Shown here in pieces: positions 1-7,641 of a DNA stretch of 41,413 nt. The stretch lies in NCBI GenBank assembly GCA_004173455.1, contig SECL01000029.1, forward strand, positions 1 through 41,413. Direction: 5' to 3'. Both the position numbers and the translations under genes were made by a program. The notes below the pieces were generated by a model. That model searched no databases and was not told the DNA's origin. It saw only the letters and a program-made list of their open reading frames with translations. This DNA is from Moraxellaceae bacterium (GTDB lineage Bacteria; Pseudomonadota; Gammaproteobacteria; Pseudomonadales; Moraxellaceae). How positions within the stretch are numbered: the stretch's first letter is position 1; each line of letters opens with the position of its first letter.

Positions 1-37
1 AATTATGATTTATAAGAAAAAATAGTTATTTTTAATC

Positions 38-91
38 AAAAAATAAAAATACTGTAGATCATTGCCCTAATAACAGACAGTAGATCTACAG
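38..91 (-). terminator. Putative intrinsic terminator of the isc operon
   Basis: Perfect 9-bp inverted repeat (52-60 and 83-91, arm CTGTAGATC) with a 22-nt loop, starting 10 bases beyond the fdx stop. Read on the minus strand it is followed by a T-rich run (51 down to about 38). The long loop makes it a weaker case than a classical short-loop terminator. No iscX gene is visible between fdx and the window edge. Confidence 0.5.
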
Positions 92-100
92 CTCAAGCTA

Positions 101-439
101 TTAGTGACGTTCTGAAGCATGGTTAATGGTGTACTTTGGAATCTCGATTTCAAGATCCTTGTCCTCAATCAGAACCTGACAGGAGAGACGGGAATCAGGC
201 TCCAATCCCCAAGCGCGATCGAGTAGGTCTGCCTCAACATCATCCATTTCATCGAGTGAATTAAAACCCTGACGCACTACCACATGACAGGTAGTGCAGG
301 CTGCGGACATATCACAAGCATGTTCAATGCACACGTCATTATCCAGTAGGCTCTGACATAAGTTGGCATTGGGTTCAACGTCAAAAGTTTTACCTTCAGG
401 ACAAAACTGTGGATGAGGAAGGACTGTAATACGTGGCAT
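101..439 (-). CDS. fdx: ISC [2Fe-2S] ferredoxin
   Basis: Adrenodoxin-type [2Fe-2S] ferredoxin of 112 residues that donates electrons during Fe-S cluster assembly on IscU/IscS in the cytoplasm. The cluster ligands are visible as C42, C48, C51 (CX5CX2C) and C87, the same positions as in the E. coli protein. Length is normal for the family. It is the last gene of the isc operon, 62 bases after hscA, with no iscX following. Function is secure from motif plus context. Confidence 0.96.
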   Translation of the reverse strand: MPRITVLPHPQFCPEGKTFDVEPNANLCQSLLDNDVCIEHACDMSAACTTCHVVVRQGFNSLDEMDDVEADLLDRAWGLEPDSRLSCQVLIEDKDLEIEIPKYTINHASERH

Positions 440-501
440 GATAACTCTCTATTATTGGCTATTTATCTAAAGCGTACTTGGCTCATTGATATAATTTGAT
501 G

Positions 502-2352
502 TCAGGGGTTCCAATCATTCAGACGAGTGCCTTTTAAAGCGGCATCAACGTGCTGATTCATGCGAATGGCTGCAAAATTATTGCTATGACCCTTTAAGCG
601 GGCAATCGCCATATCAATTCGGTTGAGTTGATTGGTGGCCATGGCTTCGTGTACTGCTTGCATTGCGCGTTGCAGAGCATCCAGATCGATAGCATCGAGT
701 AAATCTCCATCTGCTGCAATTGCCTGTTCCAGCGCTTCTAGTTCACGCTCAGCCTCTACCTTGGTTTCCTGTAATTGCCGCAGATTTTTATCTTCTTCAG
801 CAAACTGAAAACCATCAGTTAGCAGCCGTGTCATATCCTGTTCGGACAGACCATAAGACGGCTTAATGTTAATCTGACTATTCACACCACTGGTGGCTTC
901 ACGTGCGGAAACTGACAGTAAGCCATCCGCATCGATCTGGAATTTTACTTCAATTCGCGCAGCACCGGCAGTCATGGGTGGAATACCATGTAGTTCAAAT
1001 TTACCCAGTGAGCGACAATGCTCGACCAGATCGCGCTCGCCTTGCACCACATGGATCAGCATGGCGGTCTGGCCATCTTTATAGGTAGTAAATTCCTGTT
1101 GGCGTGCTACTGGAATAGGGGTGTTGCGCGGAATAATCCGTTCTACCAGTCCGCCCATGGTTTCCAGCCCCAGCGATAAAGGTGTTACATCCAGCAGTAA
1201 AGCACCATTGGCCTGATTACCGACCAGTTGATCGGCTGAAATGGCTGCGCCCAGTGCCACCACCTGATCAGGATCAAGTGAACATAATGGTGTCTGCTCA
1301 AAAAATGCAGCAACGCTGTCCTGTATGGCGGGGGAACGCGTTGAGCCACCCACCAATACTACCGCATCAATCTGGTTGATTTTAATCTTGGCATCACGCA
1401 ATACACGCTTGCAAACAGCCAAGGTCCGTTCAATAACTGGTGCAATCAGGCTGTTAAATTGCTCTCGATTAAGCTGATACGACAAGCCTTTAAACACAAA
1501 ATTCACATCATTCTGCATAGTCAGTTGCTCTTTCACATCACGGGAAAGCAACAACAAGGCTTGCGCCTCTGAAGTAGACAATACAATATTTGGCGTTTGC
1601 TCACGAATCCATTTGGCAATAATACGATCAATGTCATCACCACCAAGTGCTGTATGGCCACCAGTGGACAGCACTTCAAAAACCCCTTTGCTCAATCGCA
1701 AAACGGAAACATCAAAAGTACCACCACCCAAATCAAAAATAACCTGAATTTTCTCATCAGTATTTTCAATTTTATCGAGCCCATAAGCAATTGCAGCTGC
1801 TGTCGGCTCATTGAGTAGTCTTAATACATTTAAGCCAGCCAATTGAGCAGCATCACGGGTTGCTTGGCGCTGAGCTTCATCAAAATACGCAGGCACAGTA
1901 ATGACAGCACCTGTTAATGCATCGGCTAGGGATTGTTCAGCCAGTTTTTTTAGCCGAAACAAAATATCAGCTGAAATTTCTACAGGCGTTTTGCGACCCT
2001 GATTGGTGACAAATGCAGGCATCTGGTCATCGTCGCCTTCAAGCCTATACGGATGTTCAAAACGGATGTCATTGCGTGAGCGACCCATAAAACGCTTTAC
2101 AGACACAATGGTATTAGCGGGATCTTGCTCAATAAAATTACGTGCTGCCTGACCTACTGTGGTGGTATCAGAACCGTAGTGGATAACAGATGGCAATAGC
2201 AACTTATCATACTCATCAGCCAGTACCACCGGTTTGCCGGAACGAACAGTTGCTACCAGAGAGTGAGTTGTGCCTAAATCAATCCCTACCGCAATCCGGT
2301 GTTGATGCGGAGCAGTAGTTTGGCCGGGTTCAGCAATTTGCAGCAACGCCAT
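502..2352 (-). CDS. hscA: Fe-S assembly Hsp70 chaperone HscA
   Basis: Specialised Hsp70 ATPase (616 residues) that, with HscB, binds the LPPVK motif of IscU and helps release the assembled cluster. The N-terminal actin-like ATPase domain starts at the phosphate-binding motif GIDLGTTHS (about residue 23) and contains the [10 protein letters not shown] loop. The substrate-binding domain follows the interdomain linker near [11 protein letters not shown], and a helical lid closes the protein. The N-terminal extension of about 20 residues before the ATPase domain is typical of HscA rather than DnaK. It lies between hscB (50-base gap) and fdx (62-base gap). Confidence 0.96.
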   Translation of the reverse strand: MALLQIAEPGQTTAPHQHRIAVGIDLGTTHSLVATVRSGKPVVLADEYDKLLLPSVIHYGSDTTTVGQAARNFIEQDPANTIVSVKRFMGRSRNDIRFEHPYRLEGDDDQMPAFVTNQGRKTPVEISADILFRLKKLAEQSLADALTGAVITVPAYFDEAQRQATRDAAQLAGLNVLRLLNEPTAAAIAYGLDKIENTDEKIQVIFDLGGGTFDVSVLRLSKGVFEVLSTGGHTALGGDDIDRIIAKWIREQTPNIVLSTSEAQALLLLSRDVKEQLTMQNDVNFVFKGLSYQLNREQFNSLIAPVIERTLAVCKRVLRDAKIKINQIDAVVLVGGSTRSPAIQDSVAAFFEQTPLCSLDPDQVVALGAAISADQLVGNQANGALLLDVTPLSLGLETMGGLVERIIPRNTPIPVARQQEFTTYKDGQTAMLIHVVQGERDLVEHCRSLGKFELHGIPPMTAGAARIEVKFQIDADGLLSVSAREATSGVNSQINIKPSYGLSEQDMTRLLTDGFQFAEEDKNLRQLQETKVEAERELEALEQAIAADGDLLDAIDLDALQRAMQAVHEAMATNQLNRIDMAIARLKGHSNNFAAIRMNQHVDAALKGTRLNDWNP

Positions 2353-2402
2353 ACGACAAAAACCTTTATAAATCTGTTAAAACGAATAATTAAAAGAAGC
2401 GC

Positions 2403-2951
2403 TTAAAGCTCGTCATCAAATGCGGCGTCCAGATCATCTGAAAAACCTTCTGAGCCAAACTCATCAAAACGATCTTCTGCTTTATCAATATCAAGGAGAA
2501 CACGCTGAATAAATCGCAATTTGCGAGTAGTATCACGCGCATCAACCCAGTCTTTTTCTTCAAGATCAATCTTGAATTCGCGGCTTAATGCGGCTAGCCA
2601 CTGAGTCACCTCAACGCGTAAGGAGTCTAGTTGTTCTGTGGTAGATGCTTCTTCAAGTTGTTCACGGAGTTCAAGTGCATGCTGTAAAAACTCTAGATCA
2701 CCAATAGAGTTTTCAAGTCCACCATCCTGCTTGTTAAGCTGGAGTAGGTAAGCGGCACGACTATCTGCATGAATTAATGTTTGATAGCCTTGATTAATCT
2801 GGCTAGATTGTTGCAAGGCCTGATTACTGGATTGTTCAGGTTGCTGCCGGTCAGGATGATATTGTTGTTGTAATTGCCGGTATTTTGCCTTGAGGTGAGT
2901 TAAATCAACATCAAAACTGGGGCTTATGTCAAAAAGCTCAAAATAAGTCAC
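2403..2951 (-). CDS. hscB: Fe-S assembly J-domain co-chaperone HscB
   Basis: DnaJ-like co-chaperone (182 residues) that delivers IscU to HscA and stimulates its ATPase. The J domain occupies about residues 1-75 with the invariant HPD at 32-34. A C-terminal helical domain (about 90-170) binds IscU. The acidic tail (residues 160-182) is rich in Asp/Glu/Phe and slightly longer than usual. It lies 44 bases downstream of iscA in the isc operon. Confidence 0.95.
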   Translation of the reverse strand: MTYFELFDISPSFDVDLTHLKAKYRQLQQQYHPDRQQPEQSSNQALQQSSQINQGYQTLIHADSRAAYLLQLNKQDGGLENSIGDLEFLQHALELREQLEEASTTEQLDSLRVEVTQWLAALSREFKIDLEEKDWVDARDTTRKLRFIQRVLLDIDKAEDRFDEFGSEGFSDDLDAAFDDEL

Positions 2952-2995
2952 AGCATCACCTTTAGTACATCAAAAATAGTATAAAAGTCTTTTAC

Positions 2996-3316
2996 TTAAA
3001 CAGTAAAAGACTCACCACAACCACATTCACCCTTTTGATTAGGGTTGCTAAACTCAAACCCTTCATTGAGGCCATTCTTGACGTAGTCCATTTCCAGACC
3101 ATTCAAATACACCAGACTTTTTGGATCAACAAACACTTTAACGCCAAATTCTTCAAATGCGGTATCTACTGGATCAACCTGATCCACAAACTCCAGCACA
3201 TAAGCCAAACCAGAACAACCGGAAGTTTTTACACCCACTTTAATGCCTTCACCTTTACCGCGATTTTGCAAAAAATCATAGATATGGCGTGCAGCGCGTT
3301 CAGTTAAGTGAATCAT
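2996..3316 (-). CDS. iscA: A-type Fe-S carrier IscA
   Basis: A-type carrier protein (106 residues) that passes Fe-S clusters to client apoproteins. The three conserved cysteines are C34 (in SGCSGLAY) and C98/C100 (CGCGES). It is placed between iscU (35-base gap) and hscB. ErpA is the alternative family member, but its position in the isc operon favours IscA. Confidence 0.94.
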   Translation of the reverse strand: MIHLTERAARHIYDFLQNRGKGEGIKVGVKTSGCSGLAYVLEFVDQVDPVDTAFEEFGVKVFVDPKSLVYLNGLEMDYVKNGLNEGFEFSNPNQKGECGCGESFTV

Positions 3317-3351
3317 TCCGATTGCTCCTGTGGTTGGATAAGATGATGGGC

Positions 3352-3744
3352 TTAAGCTTGATCAGCAACTTTTTTGCTACGGTAATCATCAATCGCTGCT
3401 TTAATGGCATCTTCAGCCAATACGGAGCAGTGAATTTTTACCGGTGGCAAGGCGAGTTCTTGCGCTATATCCTTATTTTTAATGGCTTGTGCCTGATCCA
3501 GCGTTTTGCCTTTAAGCCATTCTGTTACCAGAGAGCTTGAAGCAATGGCAGAACCACAACCATAGGTTTTAAAGCGCGCTTCTTCAATAATACCGTCGTT
3601 ATTTACCTGAATCTGCAAACGCATCACGTCACCACAGGCAGGCGCACCGACCATACCGGTGCCTACATTGTCAGCATCCTTATCCAGAACGCCAACATTA
3701 CGTGGATTTTCGTAGTGATCAATTACTTTATTGCTGTAAGCCAT
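3352..3744 (-). CDS. iscU: Fe-S cluster scaffold IscU
   Basis: Scaffold protein (130 residues) on which IscS-derived sulfur and iron are assembled. Cluster ligands C37, C63 and C106 are at the E. coli positions, with D39 beside the first, and the HscA-recognition motif LPPVK lies at 99-103. It lies 94 bases downstream of iscS. That gap carries a short GC hairpin, so iscU and distal genes could be expressed separately from iscRS. Confidence 0.97.
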   Translation of the reverse strand: MAYSNKVIDHYENPRNVGVLDKDADNVGTGMVGAPACGDVMRLQIQVNNDGIIEEARFKTYGCGSAIASSSLVTEWLKGKTLDQAQAIKNKDIAQELALPPVKIHCSVLAEDAIKAAIDDYRSKKVADQA

Positions 3745-3786
3745 TTTGCTTCTCCAAACCTCGGGGTCAGCGAGTGATAATTAATA

Positions 3787-3802
3787 TGGGGATTGCGCCC
3801 CA
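3787..3802 (-). other. GC-rich hairpin in the iscS-iscU gap
   Basis: Perfect 5-bp stem (TGGGG at 3787-3791, CCCCA at 3798-3802) with a 6-base loop, inside the 94-base gap between iscS and iscU. No T-run follows on the minus strand, so it is not a terminator. A role in mRNA processing or stability of the operon is inference. Confidence 0.45.
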
Positions 3803-3838
3803 CAATTTAAATGCATGATACCTAAAACAGGGCAGGGA

Positions 3839-5056
3839 TTAGTGTGCTGCCCATTGTACGCTAGATAAATCAATGCCTTCTTTATACATATCCCATAGCG
3901 GCGATAATGCGCGCAATTTGTCCACAGCCGATCTAGTAAATGCCAATACCTGATCAATATCATCTTCTGTGGTAAAGCGACCCATGCTAAAGCGTAGTGA
4001 GCTATGTGCCAATTCATCCGGCAAACCTAGCGCACGTAATACATAGGACGGTTCAAGTGTGGCTGAAGTACAGGCTGAACCTGAGGATACTGCCAGATCT
4101 TTAAGCGCCATCATTAGTGATTCACCTTCAACAAAGTTGAAACTGACATTAAGGATATTGGCCACGCGAAACTCTGGATCACCATTTAAGTGAACCTCTT
4201 CCATGTCTTGCAATCCTGTCCACAGTTTTTCACGCAGGGCATTCAATCGCTGTTGTTCGGTGATACGGTCACGTTCAGCCAGTTCAAACGCTTCACCCAT
4301 GCCGACAATCTGGTGGGTAGGTAGAGTGCCTGAACGCATACCGCGCTCATGCCCACCACCATGAATCTGTGCTTTTAAACGAACACGTGGGCTACGACGC
4401 ACATATAGAGCACCAATCCCTTTAGGACCATAGGCTTTGTGCGCTGAAAAACTCATGAGATCAACCTTCATGCGTGACAAATCAATTTCAGTTTTGCCAA
4501 CAGCTTGGGCAGCATCCATATGGAAATAAATCCCACGTCCACGGGTAATATCACCAATGGCCTGTGCATCATTCAAGTTTCCCAGCTCGTTATTGACCAG
4601 CATCAGGGAAACTAAAATCGTATCTTTGCGCAGTACGGCTTCTACCATTTCGGGTGTAATACGACCGGTACCGGGTTGTGGCTCAATATAAGTGACCTCA
4701 AAACCTTCATCTTCCAGCTGGCGACAGGTATCTAGGACTGCTTTATGCTCAATCTTGCTAGTAACAATGTGCTTGCCTTTTTTATGATAAAAATGCGCAA
4801 CCCCTTTAATCGCCAGATTGTTGGATTCGGTCGCCCCAGAAGTCCATACAATTTCACGCGGGTCAGCTTTGATCACATCAGCAATTTGCTGGCGAGCATG
4901 CTCAACCGCTTCTTCTGCCTGCCAGCCATAGCCATGCGAACGTGAGGCAGGATTACCAAATACGCCATCCATAGTCAAAAATTGCATCATGCGATCAGCA
5001 ACACGTGGATCAACCGGTGTAGTGGCAGCATAATCGAGATAAATAGGACGTTTCAT
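3839..5056 (-). CDS. iscS: Cysteine desulfurase IscS
   Basis: PLP-dependent cysteine desulfurase (405 residues) that converts cysteine to alanine and a persulfide used for Fe-S clusters, thiolated tRNA and other sulfur pathways. The PLP lysine is K207 in [12 protein letters not shown], and the persulfide-carrying cysteine is C329 in SSGSACTSA. Length and spacing match group I NifS/IscS proteins. The ATG overlaps the iscR stop codon as ATGA (5056-5053), implying translational coupling to its regulator. Confidence 0.97.
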   Translation of the reverse strand: MKRPIYLDYAATTPVDPRVADRMMQFLTMDGVFGNPASRSHGYGWQAEEAVEHARQQIADVIKADPREIVWTSGATESNNLAIKGVAHFYHKKGKHIVTSKIEHKAVLDTCRQLEDEGFEVTYIEPQPGTGRITPEMVEAVLRKDTILVSLMLVNNELGNLNDAQAIGDITRGRGIYFHMDAAQAVGKTEIDLSRMKVDLMSFSAHKAYGPKGIGALYVRRSPRVRLKAQIHGGGHERGMRSGTLPTHQIVGMGEAFELAERDRITEQQRLNALREKLWTGLQDMEEVHLNGDPEFRVANILNVSFNFVEGESLMMALKDLAVSSGSACTSATLEPSYVLRALGLPDELAHSSLRFSMGRFTTEDDIDQVLAFTRSAVDKLRALSPLWDMYKEGIDLSSVQWAAH

Positions 5057-5532
5057 AACAGGTTACCTGCAAGCGTTAAACGTGAAGGATCAATCGGAGA
5101 GGCGTTCTGGCGCAACACAACGGCCTGAACATTCTTGCGTTCGACAAGACTAGCAAGAGTAATGCCTGCAAGATAATGTTCAATGTGACTGGATAAGTCC
5201 TGCCAAAGGTCATGGGTGAGGCACATCGCGCCATTTTGGCAGTTGCTTTTATGGTCGCAACGTGTGGCATCAACCGACTCATTCACAGCCTCGATAATCT
5301 CGAGTACTGCAATATCATGAGCAGAGCGTGCCAGCCGATAGCCCCCATTGGCACCGCGAACACTGGAAACCAGTCCCTGACGTTTGAGTTTGGCAAACAG
5401 TTGCTCAAGATATGCCACCGAAATGGATTGCCTTGCAGCAATTTCGGCAAGCGTAATAGTCTGGTCAGCTGGCTGGAGTGCGAGGTCAAGCAGGGCAGTC
5501 ACGGCATAGCGACCGCGAGTGGTCAGGCGCAT
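5053..5532 (-). CDS. iscR: Rrf2-family Fe-S regulator IscR
   Basis: Cluster-sensing repressor/activator (159 residues). It has an N-terminal winged helix-turn-helix beginning [16 protein letters not shown], and cluster ligands C92, C98, C104 and H107 (CX5CX5CX2H). The open frame extends 10 codons further to an ATG at 5562, but I chose 5532. That start gives the family-standard N-terminus and exactly the E. coli ligand numbering, and the predicted promoter would start the transcript downstream of 5562. [2Fe-2S]-IscR is expected to repress this operon through the box at 5574-5598. Confidence 0.95.
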   Translation of the reverse strand: MRLTTRGRYAVTALLDLALQPADQTITLAEIAARQSISVAYLEQLFAKLKRQGLVSSVRGANGGYRLARSAHDIAVLEIIEAVNESVDATRCDHKSNCQNGAMCLTHDLWQDLSSHIEHYLAGITLASLVERKNVQAVVLRQNASPIDPSRLTLAGNLL

Positions 5533-5564
5533 AATCCGATGAACGCAAAAAAAGTGATGCATTG

Positions 5565-5594
5565 ATTTTAATGAATTCCGACTAATTTAGTCAA
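5565..5594 (-). promoter_or_regulatory. Sigma-70 promoter of the isc operon
   Basis: On the minus strand a -35 hexamer TTGACT (5594-5589) is followed after 18 bases by TAAAAT (5570-5565), five of six matches to the -10 consensus. Transcription would start near 5558, giving a leader of about 25 bases to the iscR ATG at 5532. The -35 lies inside the IscR box. Confidence 0.7.
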
Positions 5595-5598
5595 GTTT
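5574..5598 (-). promoter_or_regulatory. Type-1 IscR binding box
   Basis: The core GACT-A-ATT-T-AGTC-AAGT (5580-5596) matches the central part of the type-1 IscR consensus (GACTRWWWYAGTCRRGT) at every position; the outer left flank matches less well. The box overlaps the -35 of the iscR promoter, the layout expected for autorepression by [2Fe-2S]-IscR. Confidence 0.7.
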
Positions 5599-5677
5599 AA
5601 TTTCTTAATAATTTTTCAATAGTTAATATCAATTCTGGAAATATAAAATAGCATTAAAATTTTAAAAATTTAGCGCA

Positions 5678-6322
5678 TTAATTAAAGTACCACCACGTAT
5701 AAAGTAAACCTGCCAGTAATAATATAATTACACTTCCCAGCGCCACTAAAAGCATCTGGTAGCGTTTTTTCATTATTTTAAGTTCATAAGCCTGCTGCTT
5801 GGTGGCAATGGACATATTGCTTAATTGTAGGCGTTGCTCATCAATCCGGCGTAATAAGGGTTTCATACGCTGAGAAACTGGCGTGACATCATTGGTTTCA
5901 AAGCTAAACCAGTGCCGCCAGTCTGAAGCAATTTGCGGTAAATTAAAGTACTCCATTAGATGACGAAGTTCCGTAGACAATTGCTGTTCACCCTTAATAC
6001 TGATCTTTTCAAATGCTATCGGTTTAGCAGTAAAAAAAGCACGGAGTAAAGTGAGGGTAGATGCAGTAACGGTGGCATCAATTTTGGTATTTTCAGCCAT
6101 TTCAAAGTCGAACAGCACGCCTTGCGGTGCAAAGGTGACATAAAATGTATCGCTAGGCAGATGGGTTTTGACACAAATCAGGGCACGTTGCTGAATTAAA
6201 TGCTGGGCATGATGACGTGACATACGGTCATGCTTGAGCAGGAAAGTAAGCAGAGTCTCAATAAGAATAAGTAAAAACGACTGAAAAAGGTTCCGCTCTT
6301 GTGGCGCCTGTTGTGAAGGCAT
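5678..6322 (-). CDS. Membrane-anchored SCP2/UbiJ-like protein
   Basis: Protein of 214 residues. The N-terminal two thirds resembles the SCP2 lipid-binding fold of UbiJ, including a segment reading ISIKGEQQLSTELRHLMEYF, which recalls the UbiJ pattern of a 'GD' loop followed by a helix. After a basic helical linker (about 150-185) there is one strong transmembrane segment near the C-terminus (roughly 185-208), ending YTWWYFN. I chose the ATG at 6322 because AAGGA lies about 10 bases upstream; a TTG at 6346 is the longer alternative. It stands alone rather than beside ubiE/ubiB. A role in quinone or lipid handling at the inner membrane is inference from fold only. Confidence 0.65.
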   Translation of the reverse strand: MPSQQAPQERNLFQSFLLILIETLLTFLLKHDRMSRHHAQHLIQQRALICVKTHLPSDTFYVTFAPQGVLFDFEMAENTKIDATVTASTLTLLRAFFTAKPIAFEKISIKGEQQLSTELRHLMEYFNLPQIASDWRHWFSFETNDVTPVSQRMKPLLRRIDEQRLQLSNMSIATKQQAYELKIMKKRYQMLLVALGSVIILLLAGLLYTWWYFN

Positions 6323-6395
6323 ACAACATTTTTCCTTGGCAAGCAAAAGGTTAACTAACTACATAGAGGTATAAATGACTAGGTTCTATCTTGTC

Positions 6396-6413
6396 GACTT
6401 TCGCCACAAAGTC
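6396..6413. promoter_or_regulatory. Inverted repeat between divergent genes
   Basis: GACTTT (6396-6401) and AAAGTC (6408-6413) form a perfect 6-bp inverted repeat with a 6-base spacer, in the region between the SCP2-like gene and the phasin gene. On the minus strand it overlaps a TTGACT hexamer that could serve as a -35. A candidate operator only; no regulator is identified. Confidence 0.3.
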
Positions 6414-6534
6414 AATAGTTTGTTAGACAAAAATTTAAGAGTGAAATGTTCGCTATGATATATTCAAGGTAATTTACTGTTGATGTTCGGTGTTAATTTG
6501 CCGAAATTCTAGTCATTACTTTATGGAGAAATTT

Positions 6535-7026
6535 ATGACCAATGCCAAAATAAACGAAGTGGATTCACAAGCAGACGAGTCAAAAAATACAACCAACGCC
6601 CTCGACGATAAAAATCAGACTTCTGCTGAGATCCCTAATCGTAAAAAAAATGGACTGGATTTTCGCAAGTACACTAAACAAATCTGGCTAGCGGGTCTTG
6701 GTGCATTTTCTCGTGCTGAAGATGAAGGTACTAGACTGTTTGATTCACTGGTAAAGGTAGGAGAGGAGCTTGAATCTAAAACCAGCGATATTGCCGATAG
6801 TACGGTTGGGGTGGTGGGTGAAGTAAAAGATCGGGTTACCGGCCGTGTGAGCGATACTAAGGAAAGAGTAGAGCGAGCACTGGATGATCGGGTAAGTTCT
6901 ACCGTATCACGTATTGGTTTTGCCTCTCATAAAGAAGTGGCGCAACTGGTTGATGTGATTGAGCGACTGGAACAAAAAATTGATGATTTGACTGATGAAG
7001 TAAAAAAACTACGCGCCAAAAAATAG
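6535..7026 (+). CDS. Phasin family protein (PhaF/PhaI-like)
   Basis: Protein of 163 residues resembling phasins, which coat polyhydroxyalkanoate granules. A hydrophilic acidic N-terminus is followed by the characteristic TKQIWLAGLGAFSRAEDEG segment (about residues 45-63) and a long amphipathic helical region. The C-terminal coiled coil ends in basic KKLRAKK. The ATG at 6535 has GGAG 7 bases upstream; an upstream in-frame extension to 6490 lacks this. No PHA synthase is in the window, so a PHA role is family-based. An extended -10 (TGATATATT, 6456-6464) may drive it. Confidence 0.8.
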   Translation: MTNAKINEVDSQADESKNTTNALDDKNQTSAEIPNRKKNGLDFRKYTKQIWLAGLGAFSRAEDEGTRLFDSLVKVGEELESKTSDIADSTVGVVGEVKDRVTGRVSDTKERVERALDDRVSSTVSRIGFASHKEVAQLVDVIERLEQKIDDLTDEVKKLRAKK

Positions 7027-7119
7027 TGCAAATTTTGTACAACCACTCAAAAACATAATTTTTTCGATGAAAAAACTTAAAAAAGGCGGCCATTTTTGAT
7101 CTTAATGGTCTGGATGTGC

Positions 7120-7148
7120 TTGCCTTGTCCTCAAGGCATTGATATAAA
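7120..7148 (+). promoter_or_regulatory. Sigma-70 promoter of hupB
   Basis: TTGCCT (7120-7125), a 17-base spacer, then TATAAA (7143-7148). This gives a leader of about 60 bases to the hupB ATG at 7214, consistent with a strong promoter for an abundant nucleoid protein. Confidence 0.65.
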
Positions 7149-7213
7149 GTCCTATAAGTCGAGATAGTGATTAGTGATTTTTTTAACAAAGTGATTCAGA
7201 GGAAGTTGACTTC

Positions 7214-7486
7214 ATGAATAAAGCAGAATTAATTGATGCCATTGCTACCCAAGGGGGTTTATCAAAAGCTCAGGCTGGTCAGGCATTGGATGCAACAATT
7301 GGTGCTATTAGCGATGCCCTGAAAGCTGGCGAAACTGTAACGTTGGTTGGTTTTGGGACTTTCAGCGTTAAAGAACGTGCTGCACGTTCTGGCCGCAATC
7401 CAAAAACAGGTGAAACCATCAAAATTGCCGCAACCAAAGTACCTGGCTTTAAAGCAGGTAAAGGGTTAAAAGACGCTGTTTCCTAA
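7214..7486 (+). CDS. hupB: DNA-binding protein HU
   Basis: Histone-like HU protein (90 residues) that bends and compacts DNA. The dimerisation helices ([11 protein letters not shown]...) are followed by the beta-arm with the RNPKTGETI signature and a C-terminal lysine-rich helix. Length is standard. AGAGGA lies about 9 bases before the ATG. It is monocistronic, with its own promoter and a strong terminator, and is followed by ppiD as in other Acinetobacter-type genomes. HU-beta is preferred from its ppiD neighbour (as lon-hupB-ppiD in enterics). Confidence 0.93.
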   Translation: MNKAELIDAIATQGGLSKAQAGQALDATIGAISDALKAGETVTLVGFGTFSVKERAARSGRNPKTGETIKIAATKVPGFKAGKGLKDAVS

Positions 7487-7502
7487 GCAGTGCTCTGGTA
7501 TT

Positions 7503-7527
7503 AACGCGCCTTATCTGGCGCGTTTTT
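7503..7527 (+). terminator. Intrinsic terminator of hupB
   Basis: Perfect 8-bp GC-rich stem AACGCGCC (7503-7510)/GGCGCGTT (7517-7524) with a 6-base loop, running straight into a T-tract, 16 bases after the hupB stop. Confidence 0.9.
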
Positions 7528-7641
7528 CATTTATTCAATGCGTTAAAATAGTTTTTACGGATCAGCGCTTAAAGCGCAAATTACTTGTATCTTGAATAAT
7601 ATAAGCTAACATGCTTGCGCATCGTTTTTTTGGTAGGGTTT

